Shown: positions 1 to 11,714, counted from the first letter of the stretch. The stretch: DNA of 64,000 bases from Diplolepis rosae (GCA_030998225.1 JAPYXD010000680.1:248001-312000), one strand, 5' to 3'. The notes: generated by a model from the sequence alone, not told the origin. Numbers and translations are program-made.

Positions 1-440
1 CTGCTCGATGCCTCGCCCCAAGCGCAGGCAAGCCAAGAAGGGCACAACAAACCTCTAGGGGATGCCTCGTCGTATAGACTAATATGTCTTATATGTCTAT
101 TGGATACTTCGGAGAAGCTTCTGGAGGAGTGGATTCTACAACGGCTTCAGACTCTCTTGGTCGGAGAGAACGGTCTCTCGGAAAACTAGGTCGGATTCAG
201 GAAAGGCAGGTCCACTGTGGACGCTATCCAAGCTGTGGTTAACATCGGCACAATTGCAAGAAAAGGAATTGGTAAGCGTAAGAGATTCTGCGCGTTGACC
301 AGCATTGACATACGCAATGCGTTCAATACCGCGAGATGAAAGATCTGTATCGAGGCGATGGTGCAGAAGAAGGTTCCAGACTACCAGTTGCGGATGATAG
401 ACGACTAACTGAGCGACAGGTAACGTGTAACTATTTGGTG
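1..440 (+). pseudogene. Non-LTR retrotransposon reverse transcriptase fragment (R1/Jockey-type), decayed
   Basis: A degraded piece of the N-terminal half of a non-LTR retrotransposon RT. Reading the frame that starts at position 1, the translation contains LLDTSEKLLEEW-like residues (about 97-135), then GFRKGRSTVDA (193-225), and then SIDIRNAFNTAR (about 301-336), which corresponds to the conserved D-x-x-x-A-F block of these RTs. Three in-frame stops are visible: TAG 187-189 just before the GFRKG motif, TGA 337-339 just after NTAR, and TAA 406-408. No frameshift is needed to follow the motifs. The downstream catalytic FADD box is absent because the fragment ends near 440 and gives way to a mariner remnant. 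GC content is visibly higher than in the flanks. It could belong to the same clade as the element at 60-62 kb, but the two do not overlap in the RT, so I cannot compare them directly. Confidence 0.8.
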
Positions 441-489
441 CGGTTTTTGGGCAGGAGGGATCATTGGGCCTCATTTTTTTGAAAATTAA

Positions 490-1006
490 GCTGAAGTGGC
501 TGTTTCGGTAAATGGATTGCGCTATTGAACCATGATTAATGGATTTTTATGACCAGAATTAGAAGATATGGATGTGGACGATGTTTATTTGCAACAAGAC
601 GGCGCTACGTGCCATACAGGTGACGAAACCATCGGTCTTTTGCGTGAAAAGTTTCCAGGCCAAGCAATTTCTCGAAACTGCGATTACAATTGGCCGCTGA
701 GATCGTGTGATTTAACACCTCTAGACTTTTTTCTTTGGGGTTACGTGAAAGATAAGGTTTATGCTGATGCTTGTCAGTCAATTCAAGAACTCAAAGAGAA
801 GATTAAATTAGATTAAATGTAATGGGAAATTCCATCAAAAGTGCATGGTCCTGCAAATGTAGCCGTGGATGCCATATCAATGATATTTTTTTCATCATTA
901 ATGGCAAGCCTTCCGCTATTGAATGAATTAAAAATCAAATAATTTTTCATAAAAAACACGCGTTTTTCTTATAAATCAAAATGAAACCTCTAATTGGAAA
1001 ACCCTT
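490..1006 (+). mobile_element. 3' part of a DD41D (rosa-like) mariner element
   Basis: The open segment 568-816 encodes the C-terminal catalytic part of a mariner-superfamily transposase. It holds LQQDGATCHT with the second catalytic Asp, then SCDLTPLDFFLWG with the third. I count 41 residues between those Asp residues, which is the DD41D spacing of the rosa group. The left part of the element is missing. The right end reads TTGGAAAACCCTT, closing at 1006 and followed by TA, and matches the terminal inverted repeat of the full-length relative at 53487-54745. Between 817 and 1000 the C-terminal codons and 3' UTR are degraded. The approximate left limit is where similarity becomes visible. Confidence 0.82.
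568..816 (+). pseudogene. Truncated DD41D mariner transposase (catalytic C-terminal part)
   Basis: An 82-residue open segment, far shorter than the roughly 340-350 residues of an intact transposase of this group. It retains the second and third catalytic aspartates of the DD41D triad (QQDGA and TPLDFF) and the conserved WG after the third. The helix-turn-helix DNA-binding half and the first catalytic Asp are missing upstream. The Met at its start lies inside the normal catalytic domain (residues MDVDDVYLQQD), so it is not a real start. The terminal LD followed by TAA arises by mutation inside the family's normal C-terminal region. It is non-functional. Confidence 0.8.
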
Positions 1007-1010
1007 TATA

Positions 1011-2043
1011 TACTGGGGTGTTTGATATTGATGTAATATTTCTATGAAAGTTTGCTACTAATAAGAAACGGCTATCATTGTTGATCAGTTCCATCCTTCA
1101 AACCTCTTTTGTCTAAATTTGAGGCGAATCCATTCATTAGTTTACAAGTTACAGTGTCTGAAAGCAACCAACCTCCGAATTTTTTGAAAAGATGGGAAAA
1201 AGTGAATTTCGTGTGTTGATTGAACACAATCAGAAACCAAGGCTAAGCCGAATATTATTCGGGTTCTGCTCCGTCGTATGTAATGGTTCAGAAATGATTT
1301 ATCGAATTTCGTTGTGGTCGTATGAACACAGAAACCATACCAAGTCCAGGTCGTCCAAATGAGATCACTGCACCAGAACTAATCAATAAAATCCATGATA
1401 TTGTTTTGAATGACTCGAAAGTGAAAGTTCATGACGTAGCTGAGATCGTATCTATCTCAACTGAACGTGTGGTCAATATTTTGCATACACATTTGTGCGT
1501 ATTTACGACGATTTGTGGCGATGGATCAAACATGGATCCACTGCTATATTCCAGAATTACGTGTATGGTCAAAATAGTAGGTTAATCCTGGTGAAAGTGC
1601 GCTAAAGCGTCCGAAAATGCAACAATCGGCTGGGAAAGTTATGGCTAGTGTTTTTTGGGATGCACATAGAGAAAATCTCCATCGACTACCTTGAGAATGG
1701 AAGGACGATTACTGGAGCATATTATGCTGCATTATTGGATCGATTGTTTGACAAAATCAGGAAGAAACCGCCACATTTGAAGAAGAAAAAATTTTGTTTC
1801 CATGATGATAATGCACCATTTCACACATCGACCATTGCACAGGCAAAAAAGCATAAATTGGGTTTCGAATCGCTGCCGCATTCACCGTATTTTCCAGACC
1901 TATTATTTAGAAGGTATAGAAAAGTTGAAAGATCCTTGGACTCCTTGTATCGAGCTAAAAGGAGAGTACATTGAGAAATACACTGATTTTGCCAAAAAAA
2001 TAAATTCTTGTTAATTTTATCACGTTAATATCAAACACGCTAA
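1011..2043 (+). mobile_element. Internally deleted DD34D mariner with degenerate TIRs
   Basis: The element lies between TA dinucleotides (1009-1010 and 2044-2045). Its ends are imperfect inverted repeats: the left has GTGTTTGATATT from about 1016, and the right has its complement just before 2043. Transposase relics appear in order. An N-terminal GKSEFRVLIEH segment begins at an ATG at 1192. An HTH region follows with GRPNEITAPELINKIHDIVL and VKVHDVAEIVSIS (1352-1455). The catalytic remnant starts near 1648 (SIDYLENGRTITGAYYAALLDRL and FHDDNAPFHT). A C-terminal tail reads IELKGEYIEK (about 1950-1980) in another frame. The region around the third Asp is deleted after FPDL. At 1033 bp it is shorter than the usual roughly 1.3 kb. 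Its left TA abuts the TA that ends the upstream rosa-like fragment. Confidence 0.8.
1322..1974 (+). pseudogene. Broken mariner transposase (HTH and catalytic remnants)
   Basis: Two main open pieces, 1322-1585 and 1648-1974, belong to one former mariner transposase and are separated by stops and frame changes. The first contains the second helix-turn-helix region (KVKVHDVAEIVSISTERVVN). The second contains the catalytic FHDDNAP motif, where the family normally has FHQDNAP, and ends after FPDL where sequence is missing. The remaining C-terminus runs on in the overlapping frame to 2014 (KINSC then stop). The WIH motif next to the first catalytic Asp is only partly readable near 1530 (MDQTWIH-like in another frame), and its D-E has become D-Q. 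The ORF cannot make active transposase. Confidence 0.78.
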
Positions 2044-2045
2044 TA

Positions 2046-4634
2046 AACAAGTATTCAAGAGATTCTCCTGAAAGGGACCTTTTCAACGCCACAGTGTTTT
2101 TTTATTAGGCCCTATTCATTTTCAAGTGTTGAGAATTCGCTTAGTAGTAATGGTGCCGGTAAGTAATCCCAAAAAAAATTTAGATCGATTTCCATAAGCT
2201 AAATTTATGTGAGAGCTTGAAACGTGACACTCATATATATTTTTTACACATCTCAAATACTGTAATTTCTCAGGAACAAATTTTTTCCGTGCACATCCAA
2301 CATAACTTAAGAGGGCGATTTTAGTTCAACTAGCAATCTTTGTTTTTCTCAGTATATTTTTAATCTCAGATTAAATGTTAGTTTTACAATGTAATTATTG
2401 CACTGGAATTAGTTTAATGTAAAAGCGTTGCGTTTTTATGGCGCGTTGTTTTCTGAACTGTGGAACGTAGAGGTTCAAATATTTATTAGAAAAGAAACGA
2501 AGCGTCGTAACATCAGAGGAGTTTTACGAGGTATTACACCAACGAGACCCTCATACGATTTAATGCGATCGACTAGATTATCCTGCAGGTAACGGTTTTA
2601 TTATTACGGTTTTGTCATTAAAAGCGTTCCGTACAACATAGAGTCGAGGATCGATCGGCTACAGAAGACACTTGAGACGATCCTCTCTGGGTTTGAAACC
2701 CGTCGTAAACCAATGCCTGAAATACTATTTACACTATGAGTTCACGTTTTAATTAAAACGTATCCATTGCTTTGCGTTTACGGATTGGTTGGAATGCAAT
2801 AAAGTGCTTGATTAGCTCTTAATGGTCACTGATTCATCCTTTTGATGTCTGTTAAATTAGGTTCAAATCCATGCCTTTTGTAAAGGGTCACTTACAATGT
2901 CGAACTGACGGCAGCATCTCCAATTAATTTTACTTATCAAAATGTACCACTTTTGGAAGAGGCTAAAGTCTCATAACTGAAAGACCACATCAAAGGGTGT
3001 TTCAATATAAATTCAAGCTCCAGGATTGGCGCTCCTAACAAGTTACCTCAGCTAAAATGAACCACGTGACTTACTTATAAAGAGAAAAGTTGCTAACATA
3101 CATTATATATTAAATGTCTGATACTGACAAGCTTAAGTACCAAAAACCACAAGCTGTTAATGAATTTCTCAAACTGTGAAACTCAACATTTCTTCCAACA
3201 CTTCATTCTTATGTCACAAAGGCATAGGTTTTCGTTTCTCTGATGCTGACTGAAAAATGCCAGCTAATTTGTATATTGAAATCGTAGCTCACAGTTTACA
3301 CGAAATAATGTTTTCTAGTTTGTTGGAACTAAGGAGAAAGAGATACTTGTTTTATTTCTCTGCTATAAGTGGTCAAACTGAAAAAAAAATTTATTTTTAT
3401 TTGAAAAGTCTTATGTTGAAATAGCAGAACACTTTGTTGAACTAATACCAAATATTTTTGTTTATTTTATAAAACTATTGCTGCAATTTATACTTTTTCA
3501 TATTCAGACTTTTTGCAAAAATATAGTTTCAAAGAGCGAACAAGATGAAGCTTTTCCAGAAGGCAAAGATCATAAGATAAAATCAACCGGACTGTGAATT
3601 TCACTATTTGTTTTCTAATAAACTTGTACTAAAACGAATACAACAGACGGTTCTTTATTAATTTCTATTACACTTTTCGAATACCTAGTTGGAAATATTT
3701 TGTAATCTTAAAAAGTTATCCTACAGGATTTCTGATATATTTGCCTTGGTTGGTATTCAAGCTTGATGCGCTTTTTCCAATGGCTAAACTATTGACGATT
3801 AACTTTACAGATTTTAGATTTTTATATTTATTGATTTTTCTATATGACTTATCTAAATACTTATAATTATAAACAAATTACTTCTGGAAAATTTTTTATT
3901 ATAATTATAAAAATTCGGGACCGGATAAACGTTCTTTACTGCTTTTTACTTAATTACTCAAAGTCATACATGGCCTTAATATCTTGTATATTAAAAAACA
4001 AATTTTACATCCTGTGCCATACCAAAACTGGTTTGTAGCCCTGAGGTATTCAGCTGACGACAGTTTGAACCTAACCGTTTTCAAGGGAGGTTCGAAGTGA
4101 TTTTGTGTTTCAAGATATTCGACTTGCGCAAAGTGAAATATTGTCTGTTCCACGCTGCCGATTTTAAAACGGTTTAATGAAGGATAATGTTGAAGGTATG
4201 TAGATCACTTTTATATAAAACAATTGTTCGAAATGTTCTATATTGTATGTTTAAAAATGAGTGTTGAGTGTGTACATTCCAAGGACGCGTGTGAATGTCG
4301 TAACCTAACAAAAAGTATAAAAATAGTTATGATCGCTGGAGATCCTAGAATTTTGTACAGTGTAGAGTGTTGCAAATGTTATTAAGATTCGAAATCGATA
4401 AAGACTTGCTCCAGACCTGGCTTTGGGAACCGAAAATTACATGTCATGTCACACACGGAACATATTTTCCCGCGCATAGTCCCGAGCAAGTGTTACACTA
4501 GCCCTTCCCCGGGAAGTATTAAAGAATTTTGTACCTAGAGGTCTTTTCGTAATGACTTGCAAGTGATGTAACGGGCGTTTAGAGGAGTGCAATAATAGAT
4601 TTTATGATTTACAAGTGGATTACAATTTTTTTCA
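2046..4634. other. AT-rich intergenic DNA without a supported gene
   Basis: I see no convincing coding exon, RNA gene or complete repeat here. Short reading frames (for example 3844-4038 and its opposite-strand shadow) have AT-driven composition and no recognisable motifs. Small homopolymer A and T runs are common. Confidence 0.5.
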
Positions 4635-4638
4635 TTAA

Positions 4639-5352
4639 GGGGAGCTTCTTCTGTAAATGGGTGAAAAAAACGATTTTTTTTTCATCATTATTCGATTGCA
4701 TATGCATTCAGAAATACGCATGTAAAATTCCAGGCCGGAATTCGAAAAATTGTGGAAGTCATGAATTTTTTTGTCACGTTATGTTCGACCTCCGGATAAA
4801 AACGAAAAACTTTAAACGCGTTTTTCTCGAAACCATGTTTTTCAAACTGGCGTGCACGATAACTAATGAACAGCTTGACATATTTCAAAAGTTTTTATAT
4901 CGAATTAAACTGTATTAAATTTTAAATAGAATCACGTCGAGAAAAATGTGAAAAAAAAATGTTAATCCCACTTTTTTAAAACAAGTTTGACGAAAAAAAT
5001 TCAAAATTTTTCAAATTTTGTTGTAATTTTTGTAAAAATCACTTTTTTCAAAACAAAAAAAACATCACTTCATAGAGGACTCAAAAACAAATAAAAAACA
5101 TATAACATTGTTCCAGAATCAACTCCTGAGGGTCTACAATGCACGTCATTTACCTCTGCGAAAATAGCATGTCCCACTTTGAGCAATCATATCTCAGTAA
5201 TGACTCGATATTTTTACATAAAATTAACATTGTAGCAGTCTAATAAAGAATAATAAATATATAAAGTTTCAAGATTAGGCAACCTATAGTATTTTTTTAA
5301 TCCACGCTCGAAATTAAGGAGCGAAAAACCCTGTTTACAGGAGAAGCTCCCC
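4639..5352. mobile_element. TTAA-flanked MITE 1 (714 bp)
   Basis: The block is bounded by TTAA at 4635-4638 and 5353-5356. Its terminal inverted repeats are GGGGAGCTTCTTCTGTAAA at the left and the near-perfect complement at the right (TTTACAGGAGAAGCTCCCC). There is no transposase. The inside is AT-rich, with an ACGCG-type segment (AAACGCGTTTTTCTCGAAA near 4814) that resembles, in opposite orientation, segments in the TTAA elements at 11.7, 17.2 and 25.4 kb. A TTAA target points to mobilisation by a piggyBac-type transposase, but the GGGG start differs from the common CCC start, so the class is an inference. Confidence 0.75.
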
Positions 5353-5356
5353 TTAA

Positions 5357-6920
5357 AACATTATTTTTGTAGTGAATGTTTATCATTTTTGTTTTATTCC
5401 AGGTTCGCGTGCCATTGATTACCAATGCACTCACAAGGATATTTTTGAAATTATTCAAGGTCATTTTCAATTGAGTTTAGATGCGCAACCTGAGATTTTG
5501 GAAGAGCAAATTGCTCTGAATGTATCCGAATCTTATTCGATGAATTCCTTAAAAGAAGTAAAAATTGGTTGAAAACTTCAAAAACAATTTTAGTGATTAA
5601 TTTGATTAATTTAATTAAAACTCGAGTCATGGGTCAAGATGGACAACTCAACGTTATTTTTTTCAGAATTCTTGCAAACCTGTACATTGTTTGTATTTTC
5701 ATTGTATACAGTAATAAATTCGTATTTAACGCATTATACCTATTTTTTCGAAATTATCTCAGATCTTCCCTTCACTTTGTCATTCAGTTTTATTTTCTAA
5801 ATTCTTATTTTAAATTTTGAATCAGCAATTTTCAAAACACAAATATTAATTTCTGATAATGAAAGTTGCTTGTGAGTAGTGTAAAGGAATCCTTCCGGTA
5901 CACCATTTTGTTTATTCAAAATTTCAATTCGAAATTTGTAATTAACGAGTTTAAAACCATAAATTTGCCGATTCCCACAAAAATCGTTTGCATTTTACTA
6001 AAACAACTATCCGGCCTGCCATTTTGTTTCTTCAAAATTTTGATTCCAAATTTGAAATCAGCGAGTTCAAAAACATAAGAACCACTTTCCAATTTTTGGG
6101 CACGCGCCTTGGTCTGTGGTAATTTTGCCGTTTTTTTGGAATTGAGCCCACAGTGTGTCGACGTAAATATGTTTTCCAGTGAATCATAAAATATGAGATA
6201 CACGATGTGATTTCGTCTGCGATCTCCTAGTGGTAATTGCCAAGCCTCGTATCTTCACATCAAGTCAATTTTCCATCTTACCTGTCCCATCCTTGATAGT
6301 TAGACAGTTTGATAAATTTACAAGTAATTCAATTATAGACACGTTTAGAAGGAAGGAAACTGAAGTTGGAAGGTAAGGATTTGGATGGACGGGGCTGAAC
6401 TTTTCATTAGTTCTCAGCGAAGCGGTAATAGAACCGGTTCACTCCGTAAGGTTTCACTTTACTAGCTCACTCTGTACATCTTACCAACATATACAAGATG
6501 CTTTAATCTCAAGCGCCCTTGGCATCGGGAGCCTAAACGACATGAGTATAGGGTGAAACACAGAATGACGAAAGCGCGTCTTTGTGGTGGAAAAGGGTTG
6601 ATGGGAAGGGGTTGCAACGTAAAGGATCAAGAGGACTTTCACTTACGAGAAGTTCGCTCTACTCGACTTATCACGCGTGACATCTATAGAAATACGTTTT
6701 GAGTCCTTTAATACAAAGATTATGCTAGAACGTGACTTAAGATAACTGAATGAAGCTCAGAGCAAGTTAATTAAATTCAGCTATTCGTATAATACGATGA
6801 GCAAACGTGTCGGTAAGAGACATTAAATCTGTATGCATACATTGCTATTATTTTGTGTATTCAGAATTCAGGGTTTGGTATTAAATTTTACTTTTTCTTT
6901 ATACAACAATTGAAAAAGTA
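5357..6920. other. Intergenic DNA with an internal imperfect direct repeat
   Basis: No gene is supported. Between about 5896 and 6080 two similar segments of roughly 65 bp follow each other with a period near 120 bp. Each begins CCGG and contains CCATTTTGTTT, CAAAATTT and a GAGTTYAAAA stretch before CATA. The small reading frames here, both strands, fall inside this repeat and have no recognisable protein features. Confidence 0.45.
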
Positions 6921-6924
6921 GAAT

Positions 6925-7013
6925 AAATCTGCCTAGGTCTAGATTCGAACCGGGATCAACACTTTACATGAGTGGTACGATAATCGGGTTCGAATCTGGA
7001 CTGAGGCAGATTT
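6925..7013. repeat. Long hairpin with T-arm-like ends
   Basis: Positions about 6925-6951 and 6986-7012 form inverted arms of about 26 bp with a few mismatches around a spacer of about 34 nt. Both arms contain GGTTCGAATCT or its complement, which looks like a tRNA T-arm or RNA polymerase III B box. No tRNA cloverleaf can be drawn. The same arm, AGGCAGATTTTTTTCG, recurs near 8093-8108, so this belongs to a local repeat. Confidence 0.55.
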
Positions 7014-7074
7014 TTTTCGTTCTTTAATTAAGAGTTATGATCGGAAAATTTGCTGCGCTTTTGAGAACGCGTAA

Positions 7075-8115
7075 AAGTATTGTCCACCAGTCAATGATTT
7101 TGGGTAAAATAAAAAATCGTGAAAATAAAAATATAAGCTTATAGAATTAGTCAAGACACATCTTTTTGTTACAAATTTTCAACCCCATTCATATCTTCCA
7201 TAGCAAAAATTGAAAATGGTAATTTTTTTTAACCTTTAATCAATATTTTTTGAAAGATAAATGAAGTTAATGAAAGTTAATGAAATACGTTAATTTATGC
7301 ACAGTTATGTGTGTTACACTCTAGTAAAGCCGAAAAGTTTGATCAAAATTGGAAAATTGTTTTTTGTTTAATATTTTTTTATAATATTATGATGCAAATC
7401 AAAACCGTGTTTTTCGAGCTTTACCGGAAAAAGCCAGCGAGGATGTTTCGATTTGGAGAAACTTGCAGTAAGAAATATTTTCAATATTATACGAGGGAGT
7501 TTTTTTTTAAATTTTGATTCAATCGGATCAAAAGTGTGGAAGCTGTCGATAATTATTTAAAAACGATTGACGATTACGTCGTCAATGGAAAAACATTGAT
7601 TAGAGGTTGAAAAAATTTTAGTTTTTAATTTTTATCATTTTATTTTTAAATTATTTTTTTTACAGAAAATCATTGACTGATAAACAATACTTTTATGCCT
7701 TTTCGAAAGCGTGGCGAGTTGTTCGAATCAGGTGCTCAATTGTTGTCTGGAAGATCTGTAAAATTCAGTACTGAATTTGTTTAAATCCCAAACGTTAAAG
7801 GAGTTGAATAACATCCTTCTACAAATGGGATTTAAGATGTTTACTCACTTTACTAGGATCTTGAAACACTTAGTGAAAACTAAATACATGGCACTGTAGT
7901 CAAAAAACAGAACTGAACTCAACCTGAAAAAATGATTGAATTAATTTTTGTGGCTAAAATAATCGTCCACCTAAAAAAAAAAATAAAGCAACTTTTTTGA
8001 ATCCTTTGTTAATGATCTCAAACCAGTAATAATTTAGCTTATGCAATTCAATTGAAGGAGGAAAAAAAAATTTCTTAACTTCGAATCCAGACTAAGGCAG
8101 ATTTTTTTCGTTTTG
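7075..8115. repeat. Inverted-repeat cluster, possibly one degraded element
   Basis: The segment near 7075-7110, containing AAAAGTATTGTCCACCAGTC, is present as an inverted, diverged copy near 7665-7720. A direct copy of the hairpin arm above lies at about 8081-8108. These copies suggest a degraded element or nested duplications. No coding capacity is seen. Confidence 0.4.
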
Positions 8116-9123
8116 TAATTATTGTTTGGAAGAGTCGAAAAAATTTGAAATTTCAATTAATCAAAACTCCGGACGTTAATATAAATTGACTGCTCCATCG
8201 ACTTCAAGGATGGTCTAAATACAGACCATGAAATTATTTTGTTCTATTTAAAAAACTATTTCTTCACTTCATTGAAATTTGTATAAACTTTTTGAGGTCG
8301 AAATTTGTGTGAATTCAATTTCATGAGGTGCTTGGAGCAATTAGATTCAAGTCTGACCTCAAACTTTTCAAATTTGTTAAGCCAAAATGTGATGGTAAAA
8401 GTGCCTGAGATCATTTTTATAACTTTATTTAGCAGGTTTAAATTTCTGCAGAAGTAATATTAACAAAACCCTTCTGCTTTAATTTTATATAATTTGATTA
8501 GCTAATCTGAACCGAAATTAGCAAAGCTGGATACAAACCATAGTCTATGTTGATTTGCTTTGGTAAGTTTTAGGGTCGACGAGATGAAAGTCCGGAAAGT
8601 GAGTGAGGAAAGGGTAATTTTGCCTGCAATATTCTCAGGAGTAGCTGTGAAGGATACGGGTCGAGTTAATTTGCGCTCGTCTGTGCCAAAAGAATTGGGG
8701 GCGGAATTATGAAATGCAAAATGGCTGATGAAAACTCTCCAAAAGTATGAGATAATTTTGCTAAAAGCTTCTCACCTGACCCTTCTTCAAAAGTTGTCTA
8801 ATCTTTTTAATTTTTCTGTAATTTTGCCAACAGTGTAATCTATCATTTTTGTTACGTCAAATTATATTTCTTACTTTGATCAATAAATTTCTTAATTAGT
8901 AATAATAGTATAGAAAGGCGATTTTTCCTGATGAGAGAAAAGTCCAGACATGAAATAGTTGAAAAGCTACTACAAAGATATTCTTTCAGAAGTTGAGCGT
9001 TAAGTCTTCAGCGAAAATTTGAAAAAAGTCTATTTAAAAAGTTGCAGATTATTTTTACTTTGTCACCATTCAAGTAACAGGTTTTGTGCTAATTTTATAG
9101 CGTCAGTTAAAAATTATCGGTAG

Positions 9124-9366
9124 TTAAAAAACAGTTGGAAAATCGACTCGAAAGAGAGTTCTTTGCCAAGGAAAATAAGCATTGATGTAGTCAGTTTCAT
9201 TGGCGGAGTACTTTGGTAGGTCAAAAGTTGAAGCAATTTCCCCAGTTTGTCGGTTGCACGGAAAACAATGACTAAAAGTTGCTAACGATGTCACACCGAC
9301 CGCTGCACCAAGTGCTGGCATTCCACGTTTTAATCGCCGACGAAGCCAAATCCACTTCCGCTCCAA
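9124..9366 (-). CDS. Unrecognised 80-residue reading frame, doubtful
   Basis: Minus-strand frame of 80 residues in a locally GC-richer patch. It starts MERKWIWLRRRLKRGMPALG, is basic at its N-terminus, and contains an SHCFPCNRQ segment with two Cys. I do not recognise a family. There is no visible signal peptide, and no clear splice sites or paralogue in this window. The richer base composition and mixed amino-acid composition are mild evidence for coding. A chance frame or an old transposon piece is equally possible. Confidence 0.2.
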   Translation of the reverse strand: MERKWIWLRRRLKRGMPALGAAVGVTSLATFSHCFPCNRQTGEIASTFDLPKYSANETDYINAYFPWQRTLFRVDFPTVF

Positions 9367-10745
9367 CCGCGTCTTCCGCTATGCTTTGCACTGCATATAG
9401 AGTCACTAACTAATCTTGCTGAAATGCTAATTATGCACAAATAACTATATGCTAGCAAAAAAATTTTACATTTTTCGAATCTTTCGTAGTTTTTAAGCAG
9501 GTAAGTACGATCAAAATCTTCTAGATATCTTTCTATCTAATGAATAAAAATGGAATAAAAAACTATTAGTATTGTAAAATCATCTCAGTTGTTTCAAAAA
9601 TTCAATAAGATTTGTTGCTGTTTATACAACATTTCTTTTGGAGCATCCAAATTCATTTATTGAGTTTTTTAGTTGGCTCACAGGGATAATTTTTTTAAAA
9701 ATCAGCTCTTCTAGAACTGATTCAGATTTTCAGTGTCAAAATTTGTTTTGCCTTCCAGAAAAATAATTCATGTTATGGCTAAAAATGTTTTTTCGGTTTT
9801 GGTTTCATTCCTGCATACTAAGAAAGAAATCTCCTATGATGAATCAATTAATATTTTATAACCATAATGTATTATATTTTAAACAAGTCATTCTTTTACG
9901 TCATTCTTTTGCAATTAATTAGACTTCAGAAATTTACGAACTTTAAATTTGGTGTCATTGACGAATACATAATTTGCATTGGTAAACTTTAGTTTGAGGC
10001 CGTGATCAACCAGACCATATGGCATTGGTATTTGCAATTACAATATGTAAGATTGTGATAATAACTTTTTCAAATCACCTTCGGCACAAATCTTATTCTT
10101 TAATTAGCATAATTTAAAAAAAATTATAATTATACTAATTTGTTCATTTTTCAGGGCGCCAGATCTTTCGCGGATCAAATTAATAAATTATTTAATTCAA
10201 AAAAAAAATAAATAAACAAGGATAATCAAAAAGAAGCTAAATCAAATAAATTTTGTGACGGATCTGAATTAAAATTTATTACTAGCTCAGTCTCTAATCT
10301 GGATAATGGAGGGGGGTTGGTTCTTTGAAAAAATAAATTTTATTTGATATATTGAATTAAATTCAATGAAAAGATTTTAGTACTTTACAAATAGTTATTT
10401 ATTTAACAAGTTGAAGTTGTAACAATTGCTACAATTTAAAAACATAGACTCATTGATTATTTAACAAGATAATAACTTACATAACTTTGTAACAAAAATT
10501 TTATAGGAAAACATAAAGAAGGTACAATCTTAAAGTAATGATCTTTTGGTCTGGTGTTTTCCAGACTAGACGAAATAGCCACAATGAATGGATCAAAATT
10601 TACTTCTAAGGGAGAATCTCAATAACAAATCAAACTAAATTGGGGATCACTAGGATAGTTTGGATCTTAAAATTTTAATTGCAATCTTCACAAGAGAGAT
10701 AATATTACCAAATTAACGTTCAATTCACACTGTACAATTAATATT

Positions 10746-11084
10746 TTAAATAATGAACTCGGGGAGAACTTCTTGCTCCGAAAGCTGCTGACGAAAAGAT
10801 CGAGATTTTTTCTTCTTGTTGATTTCGTTAACAACGAGGGAGTTCTTCATTTCTTTAAATAAAACAGTGGCATCAATGTTGCTAGGGTTAATTTTCAAAA
10901 TTTGTAGGAAGATCCATGAACGTAACAAGAAAGGGTGCAGTTGTCCAATCAAATATTCAACTTCTGAATATAGTGATTTCAATGGTTCAACTAATTCGGT
11001 CCAACAGATGGTAGATATCATTCTTCCTCTTCGTAGTATTTGCCAAACCACAAGCTGGCTATCTAGATTTCTGACAATTCGCAA
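10746..11084 (-). CDS. Unrecognised reading frame, possibly a decayed exon
   Basis: A 112-residue minus-strand frame with protein-like composition, containing SLYSEVEYLIGQLHPFLLR and a basic tail (NEINKKKKSRSFRQQ). The nominal start is a TTG, and the frame is open a few codons further upstream to a TAA, so a true start is not defined. Reading the same frame upstream to about 11380 gives more protein-like stretches broken by stops, which suggests a pseudogene. An alternative is a true exon whose acceptor lies near 11100 (a CCAG follows a weak pyrimidine tract on the minus strand). I cannot name the family. Confidence 0.25.
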   Translation of the reverse strand: MRIVRNLDSQLVVWQILRRGRMISTICWTELVEPLKSLYSEVEYLIGQLHPFLLRSWIFLQILKINPSNIDATVLFKEMKNSLVVNEINKKKKSRSFRQQLSEQEVLPEFII

Positions 11085-11714
11085 GAGGGAATCTGGCAGA
11101 ATTCTTTATCCAGGCACACAAAAATGTTGACAGTATTACCAGGGCTGTAGCTATAGAGGTCCAACTCGACATGCCAGGGAATTGACGATAAACCTTCTCA
11201 GATTTTATTTTATCTTGGATTTCTCACCAAGGAGAATAAGTTATTCAGGTAATACAGGGCCAAGAAAACGCAGCAAGAATCCTGGTAGCATTTCAAGATG
11301 AACAAATAACTCTGAGGTACAACCAGAAGGATGAGATTGGATACACTGCAGTTTAGGTTGGACATAATGATTTAGATATTCTTCCAAGTTTCTTCAAGTA
11401 ACAAAAGGCGTCCCAAATGCTTACTGAAGTCTCCGAATCTCAGTTTAATTTCATAAATAAAAGGAAAAATAGGCAAAATCAATTCTTATTATTTAAAGGA
11501 TCTTTATTATATTAACCCAAGTCTTGGAAAACCGTGCAGTTTCCGGAACTTATAAAACGCGAAATTTCTAATATTCGAAATTGTAGTATCATAAGTTTTC
11601 TAAATTCCGAAATACATTAATTCGTGACTTGTAAGGATTTTGCAACGTCACAAGATTATTAAAAAATTAATAACCTAATAGATTTTTCGTACCAAACAGA
11701 CCTTCTTGGCTTAA

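Larger units (their letters stand above)
8116..11710. other. AT-rich intergenic DNA with two unrecognised reading frames
   Basis: Apart from the reading frames listed separately at 9124-9366 and 10746-11084 (minus strand), I find only AT-rich sequence with no clear repeats or splice-flanked exons. Confidence 0.45.

Noticed and set aside
4604..4918. 104-residue frame as a gene
   Set aside because: It starts outside and runs into the TTAA MITE, has an opposite-strand shadow, and is composed of AT-driven residues.
6987..7012. tRNA gene suggested by GGTTCGAATCT
   Set aside because: No acceptor stem, D-arm or anticodon arm can be drawn on either strand. It is part of a repeat hairpin.
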